A stretch of DNA of 64,000 bases from Lenzites betulinus (lineage: Eukaryota; Basidiomycota; Agaricomycetes; Polyporales; Polyporaceae). The translations under genes were made by a program, and so were the position numbers. The notes under the pieces were generated by a model. That model worked only from the letters and a program-made list of their open reading frames with translations. It was not told the DNA's origin and made no database searches. Location of the stretch: assembly GCA_022264855.1 (NCBI GenBank), contig JABYQU010000018.1, positions 534,729 through 598,728 on the forward strand. The letters are read 5' to 3'. Each line of letters begins with the position of its first letter. The stretch's first letter is position 1. Positions 42,451-54,200 of the stretch are shown piece by piece.

Positions 42451-43598
42451 TGTGTTCCCAGCACCAGGTGCGTCCTCGTATTCGCCTCGCACTCATAGAC
42501 TAGCTAGTAGGAAATATATTTCTTGCCCAAGCAGCTCCCGCCGTCGTGCAGCGTTGACCCCCGGCGCCAACAGGCTGGCACTCCCCACCAAGGCCCAAGT
42601 CCCACCCCGCCAAGTCGCGCCCCGCGCCCTGCCCGTCGCGGACGCCCCAAACGCCCCGCGGCGCGTGCGCACACACCGAGTCGTCTGGGAGGCATGGCGG
42701 CTCGCGCCCCGCCCTCGAACATACCGGCCGCTATGGCCACGCCACTCCCAGTACGCGCGCGCTCGCGCTGTTTCCCGCCGCGGTGTCTCCTCGCGCCAAG
42801 CCCGCCGCGCGCTGTGTCCCCCGCCCGAAACTACAGTGGGACGACGAGTCTCGGCGGCGCCCTTCTGCGCTGTGCGCGATCAACCGCGACGAGGGCATCG
42901 TGCCCTACGCCGCGGCACTGGCAGATCGCCTACGGTACGCACTGGCGGCCACAAGGGCAGAAAACTGATATGTACGTACCAAAACGCTGCCCCACGTCGG
43001 CGTCCGCACTCTCTGGCGCTCCCCGCTGCTCGCCTCGCCGTCCACGCCCGCCCTGCGCACTCTCCGTCTTGCACCAAAAGATGACGAGTCTGGCAAAGTG
43101 CTGCGGCGCCGCCCGCCTCGCACCCGCTCGCCGACGCCGACGCCGCGCTGCCGTGCGCCCGATTCTGTCCTCTCTGCGCGTCCGATGCCGAGCTGCACAA
43201 GGCAGACCTCACACCGTGCCGTCCGCGCCGCCGGAAGCACTCGTCACGCGCTGGGTGTCTGTAGTTTGACTTGCTCGTGAGGCTTGCATTGTGGTCGGGG
43301 AGACGGGCGTGAAGGCAGGAGAGGGAGGGGAAAGACCTCTGAGTGTGCCGTCCTCCGATCTACTTGACTTAGACAGCAAGTCTGTCCCTGCATCTCCACC
43401 CGCGTGCTTCTTCATGACCCTGACACACCGCTCTTCCCAAGCAGGTGCGCGGAAGCGCCGGCCGCCTGCCCTCTCCCAACTCTTCCCTGGACCGCCACCA
43501 CCGCCCACTGGTCTCGCCTCGCAACAGTTCATCGGCATTTAAAATATCACAAACAGTATTGTGCTACTCCGCCGCCACTTCCCGATCTGCACGCGATC

Positions 43599-44440
43599 TC
43601 ATCGCCCTCTGCCGCGCGTCCCTCCGACAATGCCCCCTCTGTACGCCGAAAAGTGCTCTATGCGATCGTCGACAGCGCAGTCTTCGCGCGCACGCTTCCC
43701 CGGTCGCGCCGACGAGTCCCAGTCACCCGCAATCACGCTCCGCATGCTCAACACCCCGCGCTTGGGCGGACGCTTCAAGTCAGGACGCTTCAGCGGCCGA
43801 TGCCGCCTCTTGTTGTCAATCCGCTGCTCCCACCGAGGCTTCGGAACGTCTGCCCCGTTGGCCGCAGCAGCCAGCTGCGTCGAAGTGTGCTCGACACCGG
43901 TGATGTCGAGTGTGTGCGGGTGGAGGACGATCACATCGACGACCAGCGGCGGCGTTGGCGATGCCTCCCTCCCCCGCAGCCCTGCATTCGGAATCGCACT
44001 CTGCGGGTCCCGCTCGGCGTTCGCGCGGTCCTCCGCGGTCGTCGCCTCGAATCGCAGCCTCTCCGGGTCGCCCTCTTCCAGATGCCACCGCCGGTGCAGC
44101 TCCCGCAGCAGCTGGACCCCGCCCGCCTTGCTCAGCTCCAGAAACGGCACCCCCGCCGGCCACCCTTCGAGCTTCAGCCCGCACTTGACGACGATGTATT
44201 TGGCATAGCCGTCTGCGCCGTACCGCATGTACGTTATTTGCCCACCGGACGCTTCGACTGACATCTCGTGTGAGCATGCTTCCTTCGCTGCAGGTAGTGC
44301 GGGTCTAACTCACAAACAGCATTGTTGAATAGCGTCCGGGCTTCGGAGCGCTCGCGATCGCGGTTCGACGCCAGCGCCGGTCCCTCAGCGTGCTCGTCTG
44401 GGTCGGCGGTGAAGTGGATGAAGGTGGGTTCAGGCGGCAT
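43599..44440 (-). CDS. Uncharacterised agaricomycete protein, possibly DNA-binding or TE-linked
   Basis: From ATG at 44440 (MPPEPTFIHFTADPDEH) an exon runs to a GTGAGT donor after FNNAV; the acceptor TGTCAG near 44269 restores frame with FEASGGQITYMRYG. The second exon continues IVVKCGLKLEGWPAGVPFLE, LLRELHRRWHLEEG and a basic C-terminal tail (RPGKRAREDC) to a stop at 43599. The pattern MRYG...IV...G--L-GWP...P---L--...LR-L resembles a large uncharacterised family of agaricomycete proteins. A further upstream exon on the same strand (about 44516-44770) may belong to it. The basic tail suggests a nuclear location. The function is unknown. Confidence 0.45.
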
Positions 44441-44881
44441 GCTGGGAGAGGGGAAACTGACAGGATGCTGACGCTGCACTAATACAGACTCCCGCCGTCG
44501 CTCGTGCACTCGCATTCCAATTGGGATGTCCCCGCCGCTTCGTTCGCTGTGCAGGTACGTGCTCCCGCTTCACAATATTCTCTTGTGGCTCACTCCGCGA
44601 CCCTAACAGTCCCTCGAAGTTCGCGTCGCTTGGCGCAAGGCCCTCTATCAATGTCTCTCTTGCCAGCCGGCGCGCGTTCCCAGCGCGGCCATCTGTGGGC
44701 TTCTGAACACACCTGGCACACCCCCCTGTCAGTGGCCCCTGCGCAAGCCAGCGTGAACTCGAAGCCGACACATGTCTGAACGAAATATATTATGGAACAT
44801 GACGAGACAGTGGACGTGTTTCGCATGCCTGCTGACCCTGAAAAAACAGCGTGATTTGTACCGGATTACAACGGCGCGCGC

Positions 44882-45177
44882 TGTAAGAATGACGGGGTAG
44901 GTGCCTTACTGGGCTCCTATCCCTTGGGTACTCTGGTCCGGGCTCGTATTTGGGCTCGGCGTACTCGTAGGGATGGTGGAGGGTAGTAAGGACTTACCCT
45001 CCACCAGGCGCCCGAGTTCCGAATACTCGGGACACCGTACGCGGTGGCATTACATACATGCGGCTATCCGCGCGCTAATATGCGCGCGTGTACGTATGGT
45101 CCGATTCCGTATATTTTAGTTGTGCGTTTCGCACAACTAAAGGATCCTGTAGGAGCGCAGGATACACGCTCCTTACA
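44882..45177 (-). repeat. 3' LTR of retrotransposon B
   Basis: 296 bp with TGTAAG/CTTACA ends; includes a palindromic GCGCGCTAATATGCGCGCG and a GTTGTGCGTTTCGCACAAC hairpin. The polypurine tract follows on its inner side. Confidence 0.92.
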
Positions 45178-45190
45178 CTCTCCCCCACTA
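45178..45190 (-). promoter_or_regulatory. 3' polypurine tract of retrotransposon B
   Basis: The plus strand reads CTCTCCCCCACTA directly inside the LTR, a purine run on the element strand, at the position required for priming of plus-strand DNA. Confidence 0.7.
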
Positions 45191-45520
45191 GACCTGATCC
45201 CAGGTCTACAGATGTATAGTAAAGAATATAAATAGTATATATTTTTTGAGGGCCACAAATAGCAGTGGCCATTACGCCTATGATACACAGAAGTCATCGT
45301 GGCGTCCGACGGTTCATGGTAGGGGTCACCGATAGGTGACCCTGCGTCTGGGTGTACGAACCGTGCTCGACGAGGCTGACGGTAAGAGGCGGCATGCCCG
45401 ATAATATACTCGTCCACCAATTTCGGTGGGGTTATGATTGTTGATTAGCCAATAGTAGTCGACGCAGGTGGGGCAGGCACCTGCGCGGTGATAGTATCAT
45501 GGGCGGTGAACCACATAGGT

Positions 45521-47785
45521 TCACGACGCCATGGACGTAGCATCGTCGTAAGGAGGGGGAGCATCGCCTCCCGGCTCTCCTTGAGTCTCTTGACGAGCCC
45601 CTGCGTCACCCATTTCGGTGACCGGGGCCGTGGTGGTGGGCGCAGCCTCGCCCTCCTCGACCTCCATGTTGTCGTTCGACGCGTGAGCTGGAGGGGGAGG
45701 AGCGGGGTTAGCGGCCGGAGCCTCGTTGGTAGCGGTCGACGTGGGTGTCGCCGCTATGTTTAGGGATTGGGGAGGGGGTACATTGACCACCTCCGATACA
45801 GAGTGTATGCCGGGGAGAGCCGTGATAGGTTCCCCGGGAGTGATTCCTTCGCGAGAGGCGCGGGATCGCGCGGCCGCGTCGCGGTGCTCGTCTGCCCACT
45901 CGATGGTGACGCCTAGTCGGGCGTACCAGAGTGCGACGTGAAACAGGGACAGCGCGTCCTCTGCGAAGCTGCCGGGATATGCCTGCGTGGTGCTCTCGGG
46001 GCTGACAGGGTACTGTCCCGTCAGAATGATGTGACGGTACAGGCCCGGCACTGAGAACAATACGTTCGTCAGCGAGAGCCACCGTCCGCGTTCAGACGGG
46101 GTTACACGGCGCGTCAAAGCGCGGCGACCCATCTGGTGGAACTCGACGTGGACCAGTTGCGGCCGACCGTCGGGGGCGACCGTCATCCACGACGGACGAG
46201 ACGACGGGTAGTTCTTCATCCACTCGCGAAGCTCCTTCGCGGTGGAGTCCAGCCGTGGCTGCGCGAGCTTCACGTGCGGCTGCTGCTTGGAGCGATACGG
46301 CCGTCCTGCAATCGGGCGGTCGTTGCGGGTGGTGGGCATCGGCAGATGCGCCGTGCTGGTAGGGATTAACCCCGGCGGCGTATATGCAGCCGGGTGGGGC
46401 TGGTCTACGGTGGGACCTGTCCGACTGGATGGGCCACCCGAGGGACCAGCTCGGTCGGGGTTCCGCCAGCTGCTCACCAAGACTTGTAATCCCCGCACGC
46501 TGGTCAGTGCGGGGTTGGCGTTGACCTGCGCCAGCAGATGTTGTATGCGATGCCGCGCCTGACCCATGTCAGTGTGCGAGGCATCCAAGATTTGCCGGGC
46601 CTCCTCTTGAGTCATTGGCACGAAGTCGTACCAATGGTTGGTGAGCTTGGGGTCCGAGTTCGCCGGTGCGGCTAACTCGTCGTGGGGCCAGTTGGGGATG
46701 AGCGACTGATGAGAGGCGGCAGTCGTGCCTGTCCACGTCATCGTGCCCGGGCGTGGAGGAGCTGGTACTCCTCGACGCGCGTTCCGCATCACTTGCCGAC
46801 TCGAAATACGCCGCGCCCGTTTGGCGTCGAACGTAGCCTCGTCTTCCGACGAGAAGTCGTAGTCGACCATGGGGTGCGGGGCCGGCTCTTCCCGCGGCGG
46901 CTCGATTCTTTGGGTCTCGGGCGACGTCTGCGTCGGCCGAGTCGTGGTAGACGATCCTTGTCGGAACATGTCAAATCCACGAACGTCCCCTGCTGATATT
47001 GGCGGGGGAAAGCGGGACGACATGTCCTCGCGCCTATCCCCGCGCCGCACCGTCCTGTCCTCGTTGGGACGGCTGTAAGGTTGGTAACGAGCAGTTTCTG
47101 CTCGAGACTCCTGTTGTTTCTTCATATCCTCCAGCTGCTGCTGGAGTCGATCCTTCTCGTCTTGCAGATCGTCGTACCGCTCGCGCTCGTCGTTGCGCTC
47201 ACGACGGTACCGCTCCATCGTCTCACGACGCTCATCTGCGAGCTGCCGTGCCTCCTTCAACTGCTCTTGCAGTTCGGCTATACGCCGCTCGTTCTCCGCG
47301 GCGTCCCCTCCCTCCTTGGAGCGACTATGCTCCTCGAAGTACTGCCAGAACCGGGCTTGAAGCTGAGCTTGCACGCTCATTTGAGCTTCGCGCAGCGATG
47401 GCTCCGACTGCGCGCCCCGAAGATGGCGGATGAACTCGGCGCAGATCACGCAGCCCGTCGTATGCGCGACGAGGAGCGGATGCTCTGCTACCGGTCCCCA
47501 GGCCAGGTTCATGCTCAGTGGCATGATGGGGGCATCCCTGGCATTACGCCCATGGGAGCGACCTGATTTTGGGCGGAGCAAACGCTGAGACCGACGCCCC
47601 ATGTGCTTGAGGGTACGGGGCGGGTACGCGTAGCCGTATCCCGGCTGCGGATATTGATTCGTAGGCGGTGTCTGCGTTGGGGCACCGCCGTACTGGTACT
47701 GGGCCGGATACGGCGCAGGATACCCAGCTACTTGTTGATGCACGGCTGGGGCGGCAGGATCCGGGAAGGCCACGTTTGGTGGCAT
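45521..47785 (-). CDS. Extra ORF of retrotransposon B, coiled-coil protein
   Basis: An uninterrupted 754-codon frame from a true ATG at 47785 (MPPNVAFPDPAAPAVH), in sense orientation between integrase and the 3' LTR, the position of env in retroviruses. It has no signal peptide or membrane helix. The N-terminus is Pro/Tyr/Gln-rich, a CVICAEFIRH segment follows, then about 90 residues of heptad-like coiled coil (LREAQMSVQAQLQARFWQYF to LEDMKKQQES). After a disordered part, the last third is globular (SLTNVLFSVPGLYRHIILTG, TTQAYPGSFAEDAL, ALWYARLGVTIEWADEH). I have the impression that similar proteins accompany many agaricomycete Gypsy elements. Its intactness, in an element with broken gag, is notable. 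Role unknown; the composition argues against an envelope protein. Confidence 0.7.
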   Translation of the reverse strand: MPPNVAFPDPAAPAVHQQVAGYPAPYPAQYQYGGAPTQTPPTNQYPQPGYGYAYPPRTLKHMGRRSQRLLRPKSGRSHGRNARDAPIMPLSMNLAWGPVAEHPLLVAHTTGCVICAEFIRHLRGAQSEPSLREAQMSVQAQLQARFWQYFEEHSRSKEGGDAAENERRIAELQEQLKEARQLADERRETMERYRRERNDERERYDDLQDEKDRLQQQLEDMKKQQESRAETARYQPYSRPNEDRTVRRGDRREDMSSRFPPPISAGDVRGFDMFRQGSSTTTRPTQTSPETQRIEPPREEPAPHPMVDYDFSSEDEATFDAKRARRISSRQVMRNARRGVPAPPRPGTMTWTGTTAASHQSLIPNWPHDELAAPANSDPKLTNHWYDFVPMTQEEARQILDASHTDMGQARHRIQHLLAQVNANPALTSVRGLQVLVSSWRNPDRAGPSGGPSSRTGPTVDQPHPAAYTPPGLIPTSTAHLPMPTTRNDRPIAGRPYRSKQQPHVKLAQPRLDSTAKELREWMKNYPSSRPSWMTVAPDGRPQLVHVEFHQMGRRALTRRVTPSERGRWLSLTNVLFSVPGLYRHIILTGQYPVSPESTTQAYPGSFAEDALSLFHVALWYARLGVTIEWADEHRDAAARSRASREGITPGEPITALPGIHSVSEVVNVPPPQSLNIAATPTSTATNEAPAANPAPPPPAHASNDNMEVEEGEAAPTTTAPVTEMGDAGARQETQGEPGGDAPPPYDDATSMAS

Positions 47786-48203
47786 GGCGGTCGAGGGGGT
47801 GCTGGGCGTCCACTACCATTTCGGTAGTGGCGCTCGGAGGTGCGTTGAGGGGCGCGTGAGGCGGCTGGGTTTGGTCGGGGTTCATGGCGGTGGTGCGAGT
47901 GTTGAGAGCGAGTGGCGAGCGAGGAGTCGTAGTGAAAGCGAGAGAGACAGTGTGAGTTAGGCGAGCGCGAGCTGGCAATTCGCCAGTCGCAGGGTCGCGG
48001 AGCCACGCTAAGTGCTGGCTGAGCTCGAATCTGAGCTGTAATTACGCGACGCGTCGCGCGTAGCACATGTGACCGCGTGCGAGCGCTGCTAGCAGGTGGC
48101 TGTGCTCGCGCCTTCAACGCCGGACGCACAAGTCCTTTTCTCCTTTGACGCCGCACTGGCTACACTCGCCGTATCGGCGTAGCTACTCCCCACCGCACAC
48201 GTA

Positions 48204-51200
48204 TTAGTGTGCGGCTGGTTTCCGGGGTAAGGCTCGCCATGAGCTGACTCCCATGAGCGTGCAATACTCGTCCAACGCTGCGAGATCCTTACAGCTCTCA
48301 TACGGCTCCCAAGTATGGTCGCCCTGGGTCCACCGTACGTGAAACCGACATTTGGCGCCTTGCCACTCATGGCCGACTATCTCGTCGACCAACCATTCAG
48401 CGTCGTCGCTGAGCCCGAAGTCGTAGAAGGCTTGGGCATCGCGATGCGGGAATACCGCATCGTCGTTGGCTTCATGTCTCCTAAGTAGGGAGACATGGAA
48501 TTTGGGATGTATTCGCCGCTCTCGTAATTCCGAGGGCAGGTCCAATACATAGTTGGAAGTGCGAGGTATGCACTCCAAAATCTTGTATGGCCCAATGTAC
48601 TTAGGCACGAGCTTGCGTGCTCGACCTTTGGGTACAGTTAGATTCTTAGTCGAGAGATAGACTAAGTCTCCAATCTGGAACTCAGGCTCCTCCTGCCTAT
48701 GCTTATTCGCATGGTAGGTTTGAGACACGCGAGCGTCGATTATGGCATCGTGCGCTATCTCAAGATTAGCACGAGCTCGTTGTGCGAACTCGCGTACTCC
48801 CGCGAACGGAGTTTCCGTTCTGATTCCGCTCATCGACCGAGGTAAATACCCATAGTTCAATTCGAACGGGGCAAACCCAGTAGTAGAGCTGGCGGCAGAA
48901 TTCAATGTGAATTCTGCCAATGGTAATTTCTCGTACCAATCGAGTTGATTGGGCAATACTATTGCACGGAGAATCTGAGTAATTGAACGAATAGTTCGCT
49001 CACTCAGCCCATCCGTTTGCGGGTGGAAAGAAGTGGACATGAGCAGCTTCGCGCCCATGAGTCTATGAAGCTCACGCCAGAACTTCGACGTGAACTTGCT
49101 GTCTCTATCGGATACGATAGATTCAGGCAACCCGTGGAGTCGTACTACCTCTCGCAGATATACGAGAGATAGTTCCGCGGCCGTGTCGGTCGTTCGTACA
49201 GGTATTAAGTGTACCATAGACGTCATGCGGCATACGACTACCCATACGTAGTCGTATCCGTTTGACAATGGAAATGGACCCACCAGCTGATGTACTCCTG
49301 ATGTATCAGGAACCGTTTGGGACTCCGCGCCGCTTTACATCAGGAACAGGAAGCGTTCCTGATGTATCACGGGCGGCCGGGAGCGCCAGCGCTGCCCTCC
49401 GGGACCTGCCTAATATGGTAGGCAGGCCCGGGGGACAGTGCTGGCGCCCCCGGGAGCCTTTAATCTCTTATCTAACGTAGATAATAGCCATATCTAATCT
49501 CCCCGGTACTTTCCCGCGCGCCTGTGCCTCCCTCGCAGCCACATCCCGATTAGGCAGGTCTGCCTCAGCCAGCCACCCCTGCCTGCTTCCTCCCCCTCTC
49601 CCTCGCTCAGTTCGTGGCCGATTCGCTTCAAAGATAGCGCGTTTTACTCTGGTGTACATACGCTACAATCGCGCGCAAACGGAACGGAAATCCGGTAAGT
49701 ACTAACCGCGCTACACTACATACAGTAACAGGGTAAGAAAGGCGACAAAGAACGGGCGATATCTCGTCCGTTCCTTGTCGCCTCGGCGCGCAAAGTACTT
49801 TCCCATGACGGGGGAGTCCAGCGCGTTCGAACGAGCCGTCATGCGCGCGAATCGGCCGACGGACGGTGGAGCTGCGCTCCGCCCACCTTGGGGGGAGTGC
49901 AGCTCCAGCTCTTGTGCTCATATTTCGTTCGATTTTGCTCGCATCTGTGTCCTTCAGTTACTAATACACTATATGCTACAGGAAAGACGTTTTACAATCA
50001 ACACAGGGGCCAGAAACCCGTCGAGGAGGGTGGGTAGTAGTGAGACTACTACCCACCTTCCTCGACGCATAGCTCTGCCAGTTCTGCGCGTATCGCCGCG
50101 CAGAGGGCACCTTCAGATTGCGGCGCAACACGGCGTTCCAACGGTGCCCTTTTCGCGGCGATCCGACGGCAGAAACCCTCGCAATAGGCTATCCTGTGTT
50201 TTATACATTGTAACCACATGTTTTAGCAACAGATTCATGTAAAAAGCTTCAAATCACATTTCGTTTCTTCCATATACGAGTATAGTCCATCTCTATGCGT
50301 GCACCAAAGTATGAGACAATCGGTGACCGTTCAGGTGAGTGATCTGTTTATCTGTGTCCAAGATGTACCCCTTTGCTGCGCACGATCCGCCGGGCCGATT
50401 GTTATGAAAGCTGGCACGCTTAATACGCCGTGGAAACGCTACCTGTATACAAAGTTGCAAGGGAAACGGATGGGAACGGACGGAGATATTCCGTTATCAG
50501 TGCACAGATGCAGGTAGCCGCCCACCGTCTTAAGACGGTCTCGGGCAGCTTCTGCAAGTTTGTAAGTACTGTACATTACTATACATCACTGTAGGACACT
50601 TTGTAGCACATTGACATGAGTTCTTCGCCAATTTACCTGTTTCTGGGCTTGTTTGAAAGCTGTATACGTTAGCTATCGATTTATACACTCCACAGATGTA
50701 TTGGAGGTCTACCTAGCTTTGTAGGGACGGAATGAGTGTGCAAAACTCGCTGTTTTGCTCAGTTTTGCTCAGTCTACTATTTATGCAGCACATAGGAGTA
50801 CAAATCATTATTGAAAAGGTATATACACTACATAAGATGTTACTAGACATGTACATAGCATTCCAGAGTCCCTGTGGAGAGATAGAAGGGGTGGTGAGCA
50901 GCTGGAGGGGGGAGGAGGAGCACATGTAGATAGCGACGCGCTACATGGTCGTATCGTTGCGCAAAGGGTACCGACAGAAAGCTGCATTCAGCCGCTTTCT
51001 GGCGGTGCCTTTTTCGCGGCGATACGATCAGGAACGGTAGCGCTGTGCGTCGAGGAAGGTGGGTAGTAGTCTCACTACTACCCACCCTCCTCGACGTGTC
51101 TTTGGGCTGTGGTTCGTTCAGATAACGTTCTACCTGTGGAGTAGAGTGTATTAGTGAATGAGTAAAGCAAGTACGAGCCAAAACGAATGAAATACAAGCA

Positions 51201-54200
51201 CAGGAGGAGGAGCTGCACTCCCCCCGGGGTGGGCGGAGCGCAGCTCCACCGTCCGTCGGCCGATTCGCGCGCATGACGGCTCGTTCGAACGCGCTGGACT
51301 CCCCCGTCATGGGAAAGTACTTTGCGCGCCGAGGCGACAAAGAACGGACGAGATATCGCCCGTTCTTTGTCGCCTCTTTTACCCTTTTACTGTATGCACT
51401 GTAGCACGATCAGTACTTACCGGATTCCCGCTCCGTCTGCGCGCGATTGTAGCCTGGGCTCTCCCGAGTAAGACGCGCTAAATTTGAAGCGAATCGGAGC
51501 AGAAGCGAGCGAGGTAGAGGCGGAACAAGCAGGGAGGGGAGGGTGGCTAAGGCAGGCTTGCCTAATTGGGAAGTGGCTGAGAGGGAGGCAGAGGCGCGCG
51601 CGGGAAAGCAGGCAGATGTGATAAGGACGCAATCTACAATAGATAACAGATTAGAGACTCCCGGGGGCGCCAGCGCTGTCCCCCGGGCCTGCCTACCATA
51701 TTAGGCAGGTCCCGGAGGGCAGCGCTGGCGCTCCCGGCCGCCCATGATACATCAGGAACGCTTCCTGTTCCTGATGTAAAGCGGCGCGGAGTCCTAAACG
51801 GTTCCTGATACATCAGAACTACAACAGGGGCTGATGGACCGACAAAGTCCATGGAGATCGAGACCCATGGGGCCAGGGCCAAGGGTAAGCTATGTAGTAG
51901 CCCCATAGGTAGTTGAGTGGACGACTTTGCGGTATGACATGTACCGCAAGTTATACAAAATTTATCTACGTCTTTGCGTAGAGTCGGCCACCAAAACCAA
52001 CGTCTGAGATACTCAGACGTGCGTTGCGGTCCGAGATGTCCCAACGTATTGTGCGCGCGATCAATCACGATCTCGTGTAGTGATCGTTTGTTCAATAGAA
52101 CCCGGGGCAGGCATAACACGGCCTCGCCTTCGCGGTTCTTGGAGAAAATCAACCCATCGCGAGTGGCGAATGCGCTAAACTGAGATGGTTTAGCCATAAT
52201 TTTGCCAAACGTCTTGTCCGTAACGTATCCGTTACAGACGGCTTTCATGAACCCATCTTCGTTTTCGAAGTGGGTGCGCAGAGAGGGGCCGGACGCTAGT
52301 GACATCGCTAGCGTAGGATCGTCAGGCGACGTTGGTTCAGGTGTAACCTCAGCCGCTGGAGCGTGCGTGGCATACCGTGCGCTCTCTATGACTCGCTCCT
52401 CCACTGGCTCCGGCAGCGTGGTAGCTGTCGGCTTCGCTTTTGCCGGGAGAACGACTTTGTTCTTCGGGCGTGCTACTGGCGTCTCGTCATCGGAGTCACG
52501 ATAACGAGCAGGTTTCCGAATGACTCGTCCGGCTCGTATCTCGAGCAGACGACTCTGAGGTAGATCGTCTCCCTCAGGATCTAATCGCGCGTCAGCGTTC
52601 ACGACGTCGTATTCCGGCGTCGTGTCATGCAAGGAGTCCATCTCGTAGTATCGAGATAGACAGTCCGCGACTTTGTTGAGTCGCCCAGGTACGTAGGTAA
52701 TATTGTAGTCAAATCTGGCTAGGTATTCGTACCAACGAATCTGGCGACGATTCGGATTCTTGACTCCTTTCATAAATTCTAGGGCCTTATGGTCAGTTAC
52801 GATACGTAACTTGCGGCCGAGAAGTTTATCCTCCCATTTCAGGAGTCCTTCCATTATTGCAAGGGTCTCTTGCTCGTACGTGTGATATGCACGCTGAGCA
52901 CTGGTGAACTTCTTCGATAGAAACCCAGCGGGACGGCAAGTTTGCCAGTCTTCGCCTTGGCCGTATAAGGCCCCGATTCCAAACAGTGAAGCATCGCATA
53001 TGAGCCATATCGGCTCACTGCGGCGCGGGTCTATGGGTCTCAGTATGGGGACCTTGCACGCTAGAGTCTTAATGGACTCGAAGCATTTCTCGTGCAAGGC
53101 TCGCCATACAAAAGGTCTATCGTTGTGTACCATCTCCGAAAGCGGAGATGTGTACGCCGATATATCTGGCATGAAATGGGCTAGGTAATTCACTAGTCCC
53201 AGAAACCGCTGAACTTCATTGTAAGACTGCGGGGTTCTCCAATTACGGATACGGCTCATCTTGTCTGTATCGGCGTGCAAGCCGCGGTCATCTATGCGAT
53301 GACCTAAGCAGTCCAAATCCTTAGAATACAAGTCGCATTTCGACTTGCTAAGGAATAGTTGTGCCTTTCGAAGCTTGTTAAACACCAATTTCAGGTGTTT
53401 CTCGTGATCTTCGATAGTATCCGAGAAGACAAATATGTCATCAAGGTATACGTGAACGAATCGGCCTATGAATTCACGAAATATCGTGGTCATTAGCCTT
53501 TGGAATGTAGAGGGTGCATTTGTGTCGCCCTGCTGCATTACTTCGCTCACGAAGGTTCCGAAAGGAGTGGAAAATGCGGTTTTCCAGATATCCTCCGCTA
53601 CGATGCGTATTTGCTCGTACGCGTCGGATAAGTCGATCTTCGAGCGGTATTTCGCTCGTGCCACATCCATCCGGATCTGATCTTGATCCGGAAATGGCGT
53701 AAGATCATGTACAGTATTGTCATTGCGCTGTCTTGCGTCAATGACAGTTCGAAGTTTGCCATTTTTCTTCGCTACGCATAGTAGCGGAGCTGCTTGTGTG
53801 ACCGTAGCAGGTCTCCACCAGCCGGCCTTTACATACCGGTTGATCTTCGTAAGAAGCTCATCCTTGATCGCCTCCGCGCATCGCGGTAGGTGATACTTGT
53901 ATAGTTTTTTCTCATCAATCAGCGGAATACGATGATTGATCTCCCTATACGGTGGTAGAGTCTCAGGCGCAGGACGCATTATGTCCTCCGTCTCCTTATA
54001 CCACCGTTCTCGGAGCCTATTCAACTCTTCTTCAGATTCATCTATGACAAATCCGACGTGTGTCCGTCGGATTATTTCATCCTCCAGCTGCTCTTTCGCT
54101 ATCTGGTCGAGCATCTCGTGGATGCCGAATGGGTCTTTGCCATAGTTGTTGACCAATTTCGGTCTCGATTGTGAATGTACGGTAGGTACACTACGTTCTC

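Larger units (their letters stand above)
49281..51833. mobile_element. Complete foldback DNA element (copy 2), inserted in retrotransposon B
   Basis: 2553 bp flanked by ATGGACC. The outer roughly 890 bp on each side are inverted copies of each other: both arms carry, from the outside, a CTGATGTATCAGGAACC block, a CCGGGAGCGCCAGCGCTG block, GCCTGCC-rich blocks, CGCGCGCAAACGGA-type sequence, the GATATC-centred palindrome, TTTCCCATGACGGGGGAGTC, GGTGGAGCTGCGCTCCGCCC, and a GTGGGTAGTAGT...ACTACTACCCAC palindrome. The unpaired centre is about 50175-50940 and codes nothing convincing. Long inverted arms, a 7-8 bp duplication and no transposase suggest a non-autonomous, hAT-like foldback element, but the superfamily is not certain. 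Both arms have diverged slightly and unevenly. Confidence 0.85.

Noticed and set aside
42452..43269. Several overlapping open frames of 200-250 codons on both strands
   Set aside because: High GC content alone produces them; all frames are Arg/Pro/Ala-rich and none shows splice structure or domain pattern.
49281..51833. Possible CRISPR-like or tandem array because of many repeated palindromes
   Set aside because: The repeats are two inverted arms of one transposable element, not a direct-repeat array with spacers.
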